Assembly (NCBI RefSeq): GCF_000374865.1
Contig: NZ_KB895465.1
Coordinates: forward strand, 1 to 64,000
Direction: 5' to 3'
Length of the DNA stretch: 64,000 bases
Source of the DNA: Arthrobacter sp. 135MFCol5.1
GTDB taxonomy: Bacteria > Actinomycetota > Actinomycetes > Actinomycetales > Micrococcaceae
Positions 1 to 8,153 of this stretch are shown one piece after another. The position numbers and the translations under genes are program-made. The notes beneath the pieces are model-generated. The model saw nothing but the letters and a program-made list of their open reading frames with translations, had not been told where the DNA came from and did not search any database. Numbering within the stretch: the first letter of the stretch is position 1; every line of letters begins with the position of its first letter.

Positions 1-350
1 CAAAGGTCATCCTGGCCTACCTTCCACATCACCGTCTGAAAGCCATCTACCCGCGGTACAGTACGGAAATCGAGAGCGCCGGGCTGGGCAGTACGTGGAG
101 CGAATTCCGCAAAAGCCTCGGGGAAATCAAAAAGGACGGCTACCTGTTAACCATGGGAGAATTCAACCCCGGGGTCTACGGCGTCGCGGCCCCCGTCCTC
201 ACCGATCATAAGACGGCCCTCGGCAGTGTGGGCGTCGCCTGGGACGAGAAAGTCCGGCGCGACGTCGATGTCCAGCAGGCCGCACTGGCCGTCAAGCAGG
301 CAGCGGCGACCATATCAAGCCGCCTGCTGGAGAACCAGCACCGGTCATGA
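1..350 (+). CDS. IclR-family transcriptional regulator, C-terminal part (cut by window edge)
   Basis: The frame is open from base 3 and stops at TGA 348-350, so about 115 residues are visible and the start lies left of the window. The stretch ending in YGVAAPVL followed by a short spacer and a C-terminal helix matches the last third of the IclR effector-binding domain, where small carboxylic or aromatic acids bind. The N-terminal winged helix is not in the window. It converges on the cupin gene, but being next to the SDR/ALDH/aldolase operon it is a plausible regulator of that operon. The family call is fairly safe; the ligand is unknown. Confidence 0.75.
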   Translation, partial: KVILAYLPHHRLKAIYPRYSTEIESAGLGSTWSEFRKSLGEIKKDGYLLTMGEFNPGVYGVAAPVLTDHKTALGSVGVAWDEKVRRDVDVQQAALAVKQAAATISSRLLENQHRS

Positions 351-493
351 AGCCAAATGAACTCATGCCGCCTGTCCTCAGTCACCCGGAACCCTCGCAG
401 TCCATATGCGTCGCATGGCTGGCCACTCCAAGCGGCGTGTTGACTTGCTGGGAAAGGGCTGTCGTCAGCGGCCTGGCCGCGTGGGCGAGCCCC

Positions 494-524
494 ACGGGCC
501 AACACGTTCACCGTGTTGGCCCGT
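494..524. terminator. Bidirectional terminator hairpin between convergent genes
   Basis: A perfect 13-bp stem (494-506 pairing with 512-524, arm ACGGGCCAACACG) closes a 5-nt loop. It lies seven bases beyond the stop of the cupin gene and about 145 bases after the IclR stop, exactly between two convergent genes. There is no clear T tract on either strand, so termination efficiency is uncertain, but position and stem strength fit a shared terminator. Confidence 0.75.
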
Positions 525-530
525 AGCGGC

Positions 531-1370
531 TTAGAACGTGTGCAGCACTACACGCAGGAACTCGGTTGGCTCGATGGCTTCGACGGGAACAGGGCCTTCG
601 TGGGCGAGAAATTCATACGCGGTTTCGGGGCCGTACTTCTCGCCGCCCGAAGTGACCTGGCCGTTGAGCTGGAACAGGACTTCGATGGAGGGATGCTGAC
701 CCGCCTGGTAGACCGCGCCGGCATCCAGGCGCAGGAACCCGGTGCGCAGGTTGCGTTCAGTGAAACTGCCCAGCCACTTTTCCCAAACACCCTCGTCACC
801 TTGGGGTAGCCAGTCGTAGGCTGCAGGATTCATCGCGATGACGTCCTCATACCGCGGGGTTGCGAATGCAAGCTCGCCGCCCGTTGCACGCTCGAAGATC
901 GCCTGGGAGCCGTCCATAACCTGCTCGTCGCCGTTGGCGTCAGTGTAGTGGTACTTGCCCTTTTTGAATTCGCCGGTCTTTTCCAGTTCGGCGTTAGTGG
1001 CCTCGCGCTGGGCAGCGGACAGGTAGCCCTGGCCACTCGCGCCGCCGCACTGCAGGACCAGGGTCCGAAGGCCCTCGGCGCGCTCCTGGGGGCCATAGTA
1101 GACACTCTCGGGGAAGTACCCCACCCACCCCTCTTCCAGGACGTCATTCTCGGTATATGGCAGTTGCCCCTGAATGACATAGCGGATCTGGTCAAAGGTG
1201 TGCCGATGGCGGGGAGTCCGCCAACCGCCACCGCCGGTCTGGCCCATATTGAGGTCGTAATTATTAGGCGAACCGTCTTCACCTACCAGCAGGTGCTTCT
1301 GCTCCAGTACTCCCTCACGCATGGATCCAACTGCTTCGCTGCCCGTTTCTGCTGCTTTGCTTACGCGCAT
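531..1370 (-). CDS. Two-cupin-domain protein of unknown function
   Basis: This 279-residue protein reads as a bicupin. The N-terminal cupin has PRHRHTFDQIRYVIQG near residues 53-68, containing the H-x-H metal pair, followed by the GYFPESVYYGP strand. The second cupin around residue 225 (QHPSIEVLFQLNG) keeps the fold pattern but lacks the metal histidine pair, so only the first domain is likely to hold a metal. AAGGAG stands eight bases before the ATG and supports this start. It is divergent from the SDR/ALDH/aldolase operon, so it may act in the same pathway, for example as a metal dioxygenase, isomerase or decarboxylase of an acid intermediate. The reaction cannot be named from sequence. Confidence 0.7.
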   Translation of the reverse strand: MRVSKAAETGSEAVGSMREGVLEQKHLLVGEDGSPNNYDLNMGQTGGGGWRTPRHRHTFDQIRYVIQGQLPYTENDVLEEGWVGYFPESVYYGPQERAEGLRTLVLQCGGASGQGYLSAAQREATNAELEKTGEFKKGKYHYTDANGDEQVMDGSQAIFERATGGELAFATPRYEDVIAMNPAAYDWLPQGDEGVWEKWLGSFTERNLRTGFLRLDAGAVYQAGQHPSIEVLFQLNGQVTSGGEKYGPETAYEFLAHEGPVPVEAIEPTEFLRVVLHTF

Positions 1371-1724
1371 CTTCCCTACTCCTTACAAAGTGGATACATC
1401 CTGCGGCAAAAAGCCGAAGGGGGTGCGGAATCCGAATCGCCGGCTGTCATTTACCTCGGCGAAGGACCGACCGCTTTATTGACATTATCCCATATGGCAG
1501 GATATTGTCTATATAGAAAGCAGGGGGCCGCCCTGCTGCCTCACCTTGACGGCCGCCTTATCGGGAGGCCCGCGATGCTAATGATCCCCAGATCATGGGA
1601 AAACCTTTATCGCCGGCGCCTGGAGGGGACCACGGAGAGGCTTTGGTGCAGTCGGCCGGGAGGGTCCGCCCCTCCATCAGTGTCTGCACACCCACAACGA
1701 CACGCAACGCCACGAGGATCGACT
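1371..1724 (+). promoter_or_regulatory. Divergent promoter region with candidate promoter and operator
   Basis: This 354-base gap separates the cupin gene from the SDR operon and shows no convincing gene. A TTGACA element at 1479-1484 is followed 18 bases later by TATTGT (1503-1508), a plausible promoter for the rightward operon. A 5-bp inverted repeat, TATCC (1486-1490) and GGATA (1500-1504), lies between and over these elements and could be the operator of the IclR protein encoded at the left edge. The start site and the regulator assignment are inferred. The AT-rich patch at 1478-1520 stands out in otherwise GC-rich DNA. Confidence 0.45.
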
Positions 1725-2549
1725 ATGACGACGACAACCCTGACACACACTCCACAGGACTCCGGCGTTCCGGCGTCGGCACGGGACCTCAGCGTCCAAG
1801 AACGGGTGGTGCTTATCACCGGCGCCGCCCAAGGCATCGGCCGAGAACTCGCGCGCCAGTTCGCCGCCGCCGGAGCCTTTTCCGTGGTCGCCGACCTGAA
1901 CTTCGACAAGGCCCAGGCAGTGGTCAAGGAGATCCATGACGCCGGTGGAACCGGTTTTGCCGTCAAGGTAGACGTCTCGGACGAGACGTCCGTTACGTCG
2001 ATGGTCGAGACGGTGATGGAAAAGTGCGGCCGGATCGATGTGCTGATCAACAACGCCTCGATCTTCGCGACTATCGAGAAGGGGCCGTTCGATCAGATCC
2101 CCATGGAACAGTGGGAACAGGTGCTTAAGGTCAACGTCACCGGGAGCTACCTGTGCGTTCGGGCAGTCGCTGCCCATATGCGCGCGGCAGGCTTCGGACG
2201 CATCATCAACATCTCATCCGACTCGGTCACCCGTGGCATCGGCAACTACCTTCACTACGTCACCTCCAAGTCAGCATTGATCGGCATGACCAATGCGTTG
2301 GCGCGGGAGCTGGGCGGCGACGGGATTACCGTCAACTGTGTACGACCGGGCATGATCGCCACGGAAGTTGAGCGTACAGTCAACCCCACCATCGAGGTCC
2401 GTGAGCGCGCTGCGTCGCAGCAGTGCATCCCCCGCGGAATGGTCCCCACCGACCTGGTCGGCATCATGTTCTTCCTCGCTACGCCGGCTTCCGCGTTCAT
2501 CACCGGCCAGACCATCGCCTGCGACGGCGGCTACACCCACAGCAGCTAA
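1725..2549 (+). CDS. SDR-family NAD(P)-dependent oxidoreductase
   Basis: A classical short-chain dehydrogenase of 274 residues. The cofactor motif TGAAQGIG is at residues 32-39, then LINNAS, the catalytic Ser in NISSDS and YVTSK (Y-x-x-x-K), and a C-terminal ITGQTIACDGG. The frame stays open far upstream, but ATG 1725 is chosen because GAGG precedes it and homology begins about 28 residues later. It is the first gene of an operon with an aldehyde dehydrogenase, an HpaI-type aldolase and a ketopantoate-reductase-like enzyme. It probably oxidises a hydroxyl group of the pathway substrate. The exact substrate is unknown. Confidence 0.85.
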   Translation: MTTTTLTHTPQDSGVPASARDLSVQERVVLITGAAQGIGRELARQFAAAGAFSVVADLNFDKAQAVVKEIHDAGGTGFAVKVDVSDETSVTSMVETVMEKCGRIDVLINNASIFATIEKGPFDQIPMEQWEQVLKVNVTGSYLCVRAVAAHMRAAGFGRIINISSDSVTRGIGNYLHYVTSKSALIGMTNALARELGGDGITVNCVRPGMIATEVERTVNPTIEVRERAASQQCIPRGMVPTDLVGIMFFLATPASAFITGQTIACDGGYTHSS

Positions 2550-2589
2550 CCCACCGGACAAGCCCCACAAGCCTGAGGAGACCTCCAGC

Positions 2590-4041
2590 ATGGAGCAGTA
2601 CCCGCACCTTTACATAAACGGCCAATGGACTGACCCGACGGACCCGCGCGAGGTGGAGCTCATCGACCCCACCCGCGAGGAGCCTTTTGCCCGGGTCAGT
2701 CTGGGAAGCGCAGCGGATGTGGACCGCGCGGTTGCCGCGGCCCGGCAGGCGTTTAAGAGCTTTTCCACCGCCTCGGTGGACGAGCGGATCTCGCTTATCG
2801 ACCGCGTCGTCGACGTCTACGAGTCGCACAGCGACGAGTTCTCCCGATTAATCGCGCGTGAGGTCGGCATTCCGGTCAGCAACCGCGCCCAGGTCACCGG
2901 TCCGGTCGAGCATATGAGGGTGGCCCGCGATATCCTGCGCGAGTACCCCTTTGAGTCCCGTATCGGCGGTGCCATTGTCCGTCGCGAGCCGATCGGCGTT
3001 TGCGCGCTGATCTCCCCGTGGAACTGGCCAATCCAGACCGGCGTCATCAAGATCATCTACGGCCTGGCTGCGGGCTGCACCATCATCGCCAAACCCAGCA
3101 TGAACTCCGCCGCGAGCGGCACACTTCTGGCTCAGGTGCTGCACGAGGCGGGAGTGCCGGCGGGCGTGTTCAACCTAGTGAACGGAACCGGCCGCGCCGT
3201 GGGCGACGCCCTCTCCCGCCATCCCGAGGTCGACATGATCTCTTTCACCGGTTCCACCGCCGCCGGCCGGCAGGTCGGAGCCGCCGCAGCAGACACCGTG
3301 AAACGCGTCTCACTGGAACTCGGTGGCAAATCAGCCAACATTGTGCTGCCCGACGCCGACCTTGAAAAGGCCGCGCGGTGGAACATCCAACGCGCCTTCT
3401 TCAATGCCGGTCAGTCCTGCCATGCCCCTGCCCGCATGCTCGTGCACGAAAGCCAGATGGAGCAGGTAGCGGCCTTCCTCGTCGATGAGGCACAGCGCTA
3501 TCACTTGGGTGACCCTCTGGACAGCTTGACCACCATGGGTCCGGTCGTCAGTGCCGAACAATGCAAATCGATCCGAGACTTCATTCAGACCGGCATCAAT
3601 GAAGGCGCCAACCTCGTTACCGGTGGGCTTGAGCGCCCTGAGGGGATGGACCAGGGCTATTTTGTGAAACCGACAGTGTTCACCGGGGTTAGCCCCGATA
3701 TGACCATCGCCCGGGAGGAGATCTTCGGACCCGTCCTGGCCGTCATGCCCTACCGTGACGAGGACGAGGCCGTCCGGATCGCTAACGATTCGCCCTACGG
3801 GCTAGGTGGCTATGTCTTCGGCGGCGATCGGACGAATGCCCGGCGCGTCGTAAACGCGCTGCGGGCCGGACGTGTCAGCTACAACGGCGCGGCCACGGAT
3901 TCGTACACGCCCATGGGGGGATACAAGCAGTCCGGAATCGGCCGCTCGATGGGCAGGTTCGGGCTTGAAGAATATCTCGAGATCAAGTCCGTGTACGGGT
4001 TCGAGGACGAAGCAAAAGCATTACCGGCTCTGTTCGGCTGA
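2590..4041 (+). CDS. NAD(P)-dependent aldehyde dehydrogenase
   Basis: This 483-residue enzyme has the full aldehyde dehydrogenase active site: the oxyanion-hole Asn145 in PWNWP, general base Glu243 in LELGGKS, and catalytic Cys277 in NAGQSC. IFGPV and the C-terminal GGYKQSGIGR are also present. ATG 2590 is preceded by AGGAG nine bases away; the open frame runs further up but overlaps the SDR. It should oxidise an aldehyde to an acid in the cytoplasm, for example the aldehyde product of the downstream aldolase. It follows the SDR by 40 bases and the aldolase follows 30 bases later. Confidence 0.9.
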   Translation: MEQYPHLYINGQWTDPTDPREVELIDPTREEPFARVSLGSAADVDRAVAAARQAFKSFSTASVDERISLIDRVVDVYESHSDEFSRLIAREVGIPVSNRAQVTGPVEHMRVARDILREYPFESRIGGAIVRREPIGVCALISPWNWPIQTGVIKIIYGLAAGCTIIAKPSMNSAASGTLLAQVLHEAGVPAGVFNLVNGTGRAVGDALSRHPEVDMISFTGSTAAGRQVGAAAADTVKRVSLELGGKSANIVLPDADLEKAARWNIQRAFFNAGQSCHAPARMLVHESQMEQVAAFLVDEAQRYHLGDPLDSLTTMGPVVSAEQCKSIRDFIQTGINEGANLVTGGLERPEGMDQGYFVKPTVFTGVSPDMTIAREEIFGPVLAVMPYRDEDEAVRIANDSPYGLGGYVFGGDRTNARRVVNALRAGRVSYNGAATDSYTPMGGYKQSGIGRSMGRFGLEEYLEIKSVYGFEDEAKALPALFG

Positions 4042-4071
4042 AACATCCGACTCGACCAGGAGACACAGAAT

Positions 4072-4863
4072 ATGAACACCGAAGCCACACCCCTGCTGCG
4101 CAATCGTGCCAAAGAGAAGTTATCCAAAGGCGAGCGGGTGTACTCCATGACCGTTCGACTGGTACGCACTGTCGACATCGCCTCCATCGCCCACACCGCG
4201 GGGTTCGACTCCGTCTACATTGACCTGGAACACAGCAGTTTCTCCCTGGAGGCCGCGGGTCAAATCTGTATGGCCTGCAATTCCCTGGGCGTCACTCCCC
4301 TAGTCCGCGTCCCCGGCCTGGACCCATCTTTCATTGCCAGGGTCATGGATTCCGGGGCCATGGGAATCATCGTCCCCGGCGTGGAGTCCGCCGAGGAGGC
4401 CCGCACCTTGGTTCGCGCTGTCAAGCACGCTCCCGTGGGTGGGAGGTCCTTGGCTGGGGCCGCGCCCCAACTGCACTACCGGGCTCTCCCCGCCGATCAA
4501 CTCGTCCGTGAGCTCGATCAAGCCTCCATGGTGGTACCAATGATCGAGTCCCAGGCCGGTCTTGACGCGGTGGAAGACATCGCCGCGGTCGACGGTGTGG
4601 ACATGCTCCTCGTTGGTGCCAGTGACCTCAGCGTCGAGCTGGGCGTCCCGGGGCAACTCGACCACCCCCGGGTGCACGAGGCATACCTTCAGGTGATCAA
4701 AGCCTGCCAGGCGAACGGAAAGTTCGTTGGTGTCGGCGGCTTGGGCGGGCGGCCGGATCTTATCCGTCAATACCTGGATCTCGGTGCCGGCTTTGTTTCC
4801 ACCGGCAACGACATCTCTTTCCTCAGCACCGCCGCAGCACAGAAGCGCCAGCAGTTCGAATGA
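4072..4863 (+). CDS. HpcH/HpaI-family class II aldolase
   Basis: A 263-residue member of the HpcH/HpaI aldolase family (usual length about 250-270), which cleaves 2-keto-3-deoxy or 4-hydroxy-2-oxo acids to pyruvate and an aldehyde using a divalent metal. Visible motifs are YIDLEHS, GIIVPGVES, PMIESQAGLDAVEDIA with the metal-ligand Glu, and VGASDLSVELG. AGGAGA precedes the ATG. Cleavage here would feed the neighbouring aldehyde dehydrogenase. The true substrate (sugar acid or aromatic-derived hydroxyacid) cannot be decided. Confidence 0.85.
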   Translation: MNTEATPLLRNRAKEKLSKGERVYSMTVRLVRTVDIASIAHTAGFDSVYIDLEHSSFSLEAAGQICMACNSLGVTPLVRVPGLDPSFIARVMDSGAMGIIVPGVESAEEARTLVRAVKHAPVGGRSLAGAAPQLHYRALPADQLVRELDQASMVVPMIESQAGLDAVEDIAAVDGVDMLLVGASDLSVELGVPGQLDHPRVHEAYLQVIKACQANGKFVGVGGLGGRPDLIRQYLDLGAGFVSTGNDISFLSTAAAQKRQQFE

Positions 4864-4891
4864 CCGATTTATCACAGGACAGGAAGCACAT

Positions 4892-5878
4892 ATGAAAATC
4901 TGCGTATACGGAGCAGGAGCGGTGGGCGGCCACATCGCCGGGCGGCTGGCCGGAAGCCAAGCCGAGGTCTCGCTGATCGCTCGCGGTGATCAGCTGGCCG
5001 CGATCCGCGAACAGGGGCTGCGTGTGGAAACCCGTGACGGAGTGCTGGTCTCGCACCCGGTCGCCACCGACCGGCCGGACGATTTGGAGCCCCAGGACAT
5101 TGTCATCGTCGCGGTCAAAGCCCCGTCTCTGCCGACCATCACCAAGGATATAAATTCCCTGCTCCACAAGGACAGCTTGGTGCTGTTCGTCATGAACGGC
5201 ATCCCCTGGTGGTACTTCCACTCACACGGCGGAGACCTGGACAACACCCGTCTTCGACGGCTGGATCCCGAGAGCACGCTGTGGGACCGCATCGGCCCAG
5301 AGCGCGCTGTGGGCGCCGTGGCCTACACCGCCTGCAGCGTAATCGCACCAGGGGTAATTCGCGCCGCGAATGCCGTTAACCGGCTGATCATTGGACGGCC
5401 CGACGGCAATGCGGATCCGAGGCTCGACGAACTGGCGTCCCTCCTGAACCCCAGCGGCCTGGAAGTCACCGTGACGCCGAAGATCCGTGACGCCGTGTGG
5501 GCCAAACTGCTCATGAACCTGATCGGGGGTTCACTGGCGGTCCTCACAGCCTCACCAATGAAAGATGTCCTGGACAAGGCCGCCGTTGCCGGCACCGCCA
5601 AAGCGATGGCTGCTGAGGGCGCGGCCATCGCCCGTGCCTTGGGCTGCGATCCGGGCGATCCCTACGAAGGCTTGAGTAAGCTGGCGAAGTCCGGCCACCT
5701 GCAGAGCATCGCCCAGGACTTGCTGGCTGGTCGGCCCATGGAAATAGACGCCATGTTCCGTGTTCCCCTTGACCTTGCAGAACTGGTGGAGGTCCCAACC
5801 CCCAACCTCGACCTGATGATCGAACTCGCCACCCAACGCGCGCGTGCCGCAGGCCAGTATCACGACACCGGCAGATGA
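4892..5878 (+). CDS. Ketopantoate reductase-like (ApbA/PanE fold) dehydrogenase
   Basis: The 328-residue protein opens with the Rossmann motif KICVYGAGAVGG and continues with the layout of the 2-dehydropantoate 2-reductase family, including the KLLMNLIGGS segment that carries the catalytic Lys and Asn. ATG 4892 is chosen because AGGAAG lies just before it and the Rossmann strand starts at residue 2. As fourth gene of a catabolic operon, it probably reduces or oxidises a branched 2-keto acid rather than making pantothenate. PanE itself remains an alternative. Confidence 0.8.
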   Translation: MKICVYGAGAVGGHIAGRLAGSQAEVSLIARGDQLAAIREQGLRVETRDGVLVSHPVATDRPDDLEPQDIVIVAVKAPSLPTITKDINSLLHKDSLVLFVMNGIPWWYFHSHGGDLDNTRLRRLDPESTLWDRIGPERAVGAVAYTACSVIAPGVIRAANAVNRLIIGRPDGNADPRLDELASLLNPSGLEVTVTPKIRDAVWAKLLMNLIGGSLAVLTASPMKDVLDKAAVAGTAKAMAAEGAAIARALGCDPGDPYEGLSKLAKSGHLQSIAQDLLAGRPMEIDAMFRVPLDLAELVEVPTPNLDLMIELATQRARAAGQYHDTGR

Positions 5879-5991
5879 CGTGACATGTGCATCGGCTCGA
5901 GCGTGCCCGGAGACGTAGTGCCGGTCCTCCGGTCAGCCCCCACCAAAGAGGTCATTCGAGGCCGTCAGGGCGTGCTGGCTTTTGAGGCGTC

Positions 5992-6267
5992 ATGAAGAGG
6001 ACCGCGGACCAACGAAGCCCTCACTCCACCGAAAAGGACACTTGTACCTTGCCAAAGGAACAGACCGCGCAGGAGAACTGGGGGAACCTGCGACCAGGTG
6101 ATCGCGTCGTGGTCTCAGAAGCTGCGCAGATCTCATATGAAGCCACAGTCGATGTCCTAACCGAGGACCTGCGTGTCGTATGGGTACTTCCTGAATCAGG
6201 CGATATTCGTCGGGCCTTTGACTGCAGAGAAGGAATTACCATTCGCAGGACAGGCGACAGCTTCTGA
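5992..6267 (+). CDS. Small conserved-looking protein of unknown function
   Basis: The frame codes for at most 91 residues. The coherent part starts around LPKEQ and contains NLRPGDRVVV followed by alternating hydrophobic strands ending in EGITIRRTGDSF, suggesting a small beta barrel of KOW or SH3 type. A TTG at about 6049, with AAAGGA eleven bases upstream, is an alternative start that would give about 72 residues. A hairpin follows at 6325. No function can be assigned. Confidence 0.5.
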   Translation: MKRTADQRSPHSTEKDTCTLPKEQTAQENWGNLRPGDRVVVSEAAQISYEATVDVLTEDLRVVWVLPESGDIRRAFDCREGITIRRTGDSF

Positions 6268-6637
6268 GACTGCCTGGTGCAGCCTTTGGGCAGTCTGTCC
6301 CCTTCCGCAGGTCCCCCATAGCCGCCGGAGCCTCCCTTCTCGTAACGGGGAGGTTCCGGCATCCACATTGAATGGCGCGGACGCAGCGATCACCGGCGAA
6401 CGGACCCCGCGACCCTCCCCGCATCATCCCGTGACAACATGAAGGGTTCTCCGAAAAGGAGCGCCTCAAACGGAATACTCTTCCAATTCGCCACCCTGAC
6501 TGCGGGGAGGCGTACGCACTTGGGGCTCAGCGCCGAGACGGCCGGTGACGTCGTCAAAGGCGGTCCCGGCCCGTCCGCAGAACGGCCCGCAGGCTCTTCG
6601 CAAGCCAGCCGAAGGAAAAGGACGTGAAGGCGCCTCA
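6268..6637. other. Intergenic stretch upstream of the MarR remnant
   Basis: This 370-base stretch holds the hairpin at 6325-6359 and no reading frame with recognisable protein features. It may contain the decayed promoter and 5-prime half of the MarR gene whose C-terminal half is readable from 6638. Confidence 0.4.
6325..6359 (+). terminator. Hairpin downstream of the small protein gene
   Basis: CCGGAGCCTCCC (6325-6336) pairs with GGGAGGTTCCGG (6348-6359) over 12 bp with one G-T wobble around an 11-nt loop. It lies 58 bases after the stop at 6267. No T run follows, so the terminator role is likely but not proven. Confidence 0.5.
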
Positions 6638-6870
6638 ATGACCTGTAAAGTCAACGCCCTCCTAGATCAGGGCTTCGCCACCAGGACAGTCCACCCCGAC
6701 GACAGACGGTGGATGCATGTGGGGGTCACCCGTGCCGGTAAGGCGCTCCTCACCGAAGCCCGCGAACAGCCCACCACCCGCCTGGCCCAACGGGTGGCCG
6801 GGCTAAGCGCAGATGAAGCCTCATCCTCCGCCACGCCGCCCCCAGCACGCAGCAATTGCGCGTGAAATGA
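6638..6870 (+). pseudogene. Decayed MarR-family regulator (C-terminal half)
   Basis: Reading from 6638 gives SMTCKVNALLDQGFATR and then HPDDRRWMHVGVTRAGKALL, the recognition helix and wing of a MarR protein, continuing to LAQRVAGLSADE. A frameshift near 6815-6820 is needed to continue into LILRHAAPSTQQLRVK and the stop TGA 6868-6870. The N-terminal half is missing. The restored stop overlaps the ATG of the following MFS remnant in an ATGA junction, the usual arrangement of an intact MarR-MFS pair. It is unlikely to make a working regulator. Confidence 0.7.
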
Positions 6871-7590
6871 TCGCCATGTTCCGGCCCATCGAGAACCGCC
6901 ACTACCCGGCGTGGGCCGGAGTGGAGCTCGTGTCCAGCATCGGCGCCTGGATGCAGACACTGGCACAGGACTGGCTCGTCCTGACCGTCCTCACGGACCA
7001 CTCCGACACCGCTGTCGGCATCACCACCGGCAATGCAGTTCCTCCCGATTTCTGTTCCGTGGGCCCTCTGGCGGAGTCCTTGCCAACCTTTTCGAAACGA
7101 ATGATCCAGGTGGACCCAGACAGCCTTGGTCTGCGCCCTGGCAGTGGCCTTCTCGGGAGGACAGTGCGTCGCAACTTTGGCAAGTCTTGCAGCCGTCCTA
7201 TTCCTGGGATGCGCCAGCGCGATTGATGGTTCAGTCCGCCTCGCCTCCGTGTCGGAACTGGTGAGCCGAGAACACATTGCCAACGCCGATTCATTGAACT
7301 CCGTATCAACACGGCCCAACTCACCGGACCCGCTATCGCCTGGCGCTCATGGGGGCATGCACCGCAGCGGTCTTCCTGCTAAACGCGGCCACCTTCGCGG
7401 CCGTCCTGCTCTCCTTGTGGGGATCCGCGCCGCTGACCTGACGCCGGCGCTGCCAGAAAGGCGAAACAAACGCCAGGTGATCGAGACCCTGGGCTACGTT
7501 CGCCAGCGCCCAGACTTGGTCATAGTTCTCTGAATCGTGGGAGTCCTCGGCGCATTCGGCATGAACCTCCCAAAGGACCTAGCCCCGTGA
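6867..7590 (+). pseudogene. Decayed MFS drug-efflux-type transporter
   Basis: The first 60 residues read normally (ENRHYPAW, then GAWMQTLAQDWLVLTVLTDHS and AVGITTG), matching DHA3-type MFS exporters. After about 7045 the protein continues only by changing frame: FLFRGPSGGVLANLF, then LGCASAIDGSVRLASVSELV, then NTAQLTGPAIA, VFLLNAATFAAVLLSLW, and QVIETLGYVRQRPDLVIVL. An in-frame TGA at 7531 follows, then IVGVLGAFGMNL. The C-terminal half is absent and the remnant ends inside the convergent gene at 7579. At least four frameshifts and one stop show it is dead. Confidence 0.8.
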
Positions 7591-8148
7591 TTCCCCGGGC
7601 CTACGACTGGTTGTCACTTCGAGCAGGCGGATCTGGCGGCTTAGCTTGTCTTCCAGAATGCGGGTGTTTGTGAGCCTAAGGGCTGAAAGAGCGTAGGTTC
7701 CCAGCCCTAATGCCAGGGTAGCGGCTGCGGACACAAGGAAGAAGAGGCCTCCAGTGGGGTCGATGAGTGCGGCGTATAGGTCCAATGCGGTAGCTCCAGC
7801 CGTCGCGGTTGGCAGGATGCGCAGGGTCGAGGAGTAGGCCGTCATCCGGTTTGCGAGTTCACTCCGCCAGTCACTGAAGAGACTGGCTATAGGCAGCGTT
7901 CCTGTGCGGATCCCATACGCCAAGGACTCCTGATGGTCTTCCGGCACTCCAACTTTCGTTGTGTCGCCCTGCCGAGGGGAAAACATCAGCGCGAGACCAG
8001 TGATCAGAACGGAAATTGCTGTGGGCAGGTGATCCGTGATTCGGGTGCCTGGTTGAAGATCCAAGAACAAGGCCAGGATGCAAGGCAGAATCAGCAATGA
8101 GGCCGCGGCGAGCAGCCACGGCAATGGGGTCCGTAGTTCGGTGGGCAT
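7579..8148 (-). CDS. Uncharacterised membrane protein at the end of the polyol operon
   Basis: A 189-residue protein with hydrophobic segments near residues 10-28, 41-57, 112-128 and 133-155, and a basic C-terminal tail, so probably three or four membrane spans with a soluble loop around residues 60-105. It follows the mannitol dehydrogenase stop by five bases and is probably cotranscribed. The ribosome site is weak. No family is recognised; a role in the polyol pathway is suggested only by position. Its last codons overlap the MFS remnant on the other strand. Confidence 0.55.
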   Translation of the reverse strand: MPTELRTPLPWLLAAASLLILPCILALFLDLQPGTRITDHLPTAISVLITGLALMFSPRQGDTTKVGVPEDHQESLAYGIRTGTLPIASLFSDWRSELANRMTAYSSTLRILPTATAGATALDLYAALIDPTGGLFFLVSAAATLALGLGTYALSALRLTNTRILEDKLSRQIRLLEVTTSRRPGESRG

Positions 8149-8153
8149 GGCAT

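Noticed and set aside
948..1724. Open frame continuing upstream of the SDR at 1725
   Set aside because: It lies antisense to the cupin gene and across the promoter region, has no SDR similarity, and ATG 1725 has a ribosome site.
5883..5993. A 36-codon frame after the ketopantoate-reductase-like gene
   Set aside because: No ribosome site, no similarity and no conserved pattern visible.
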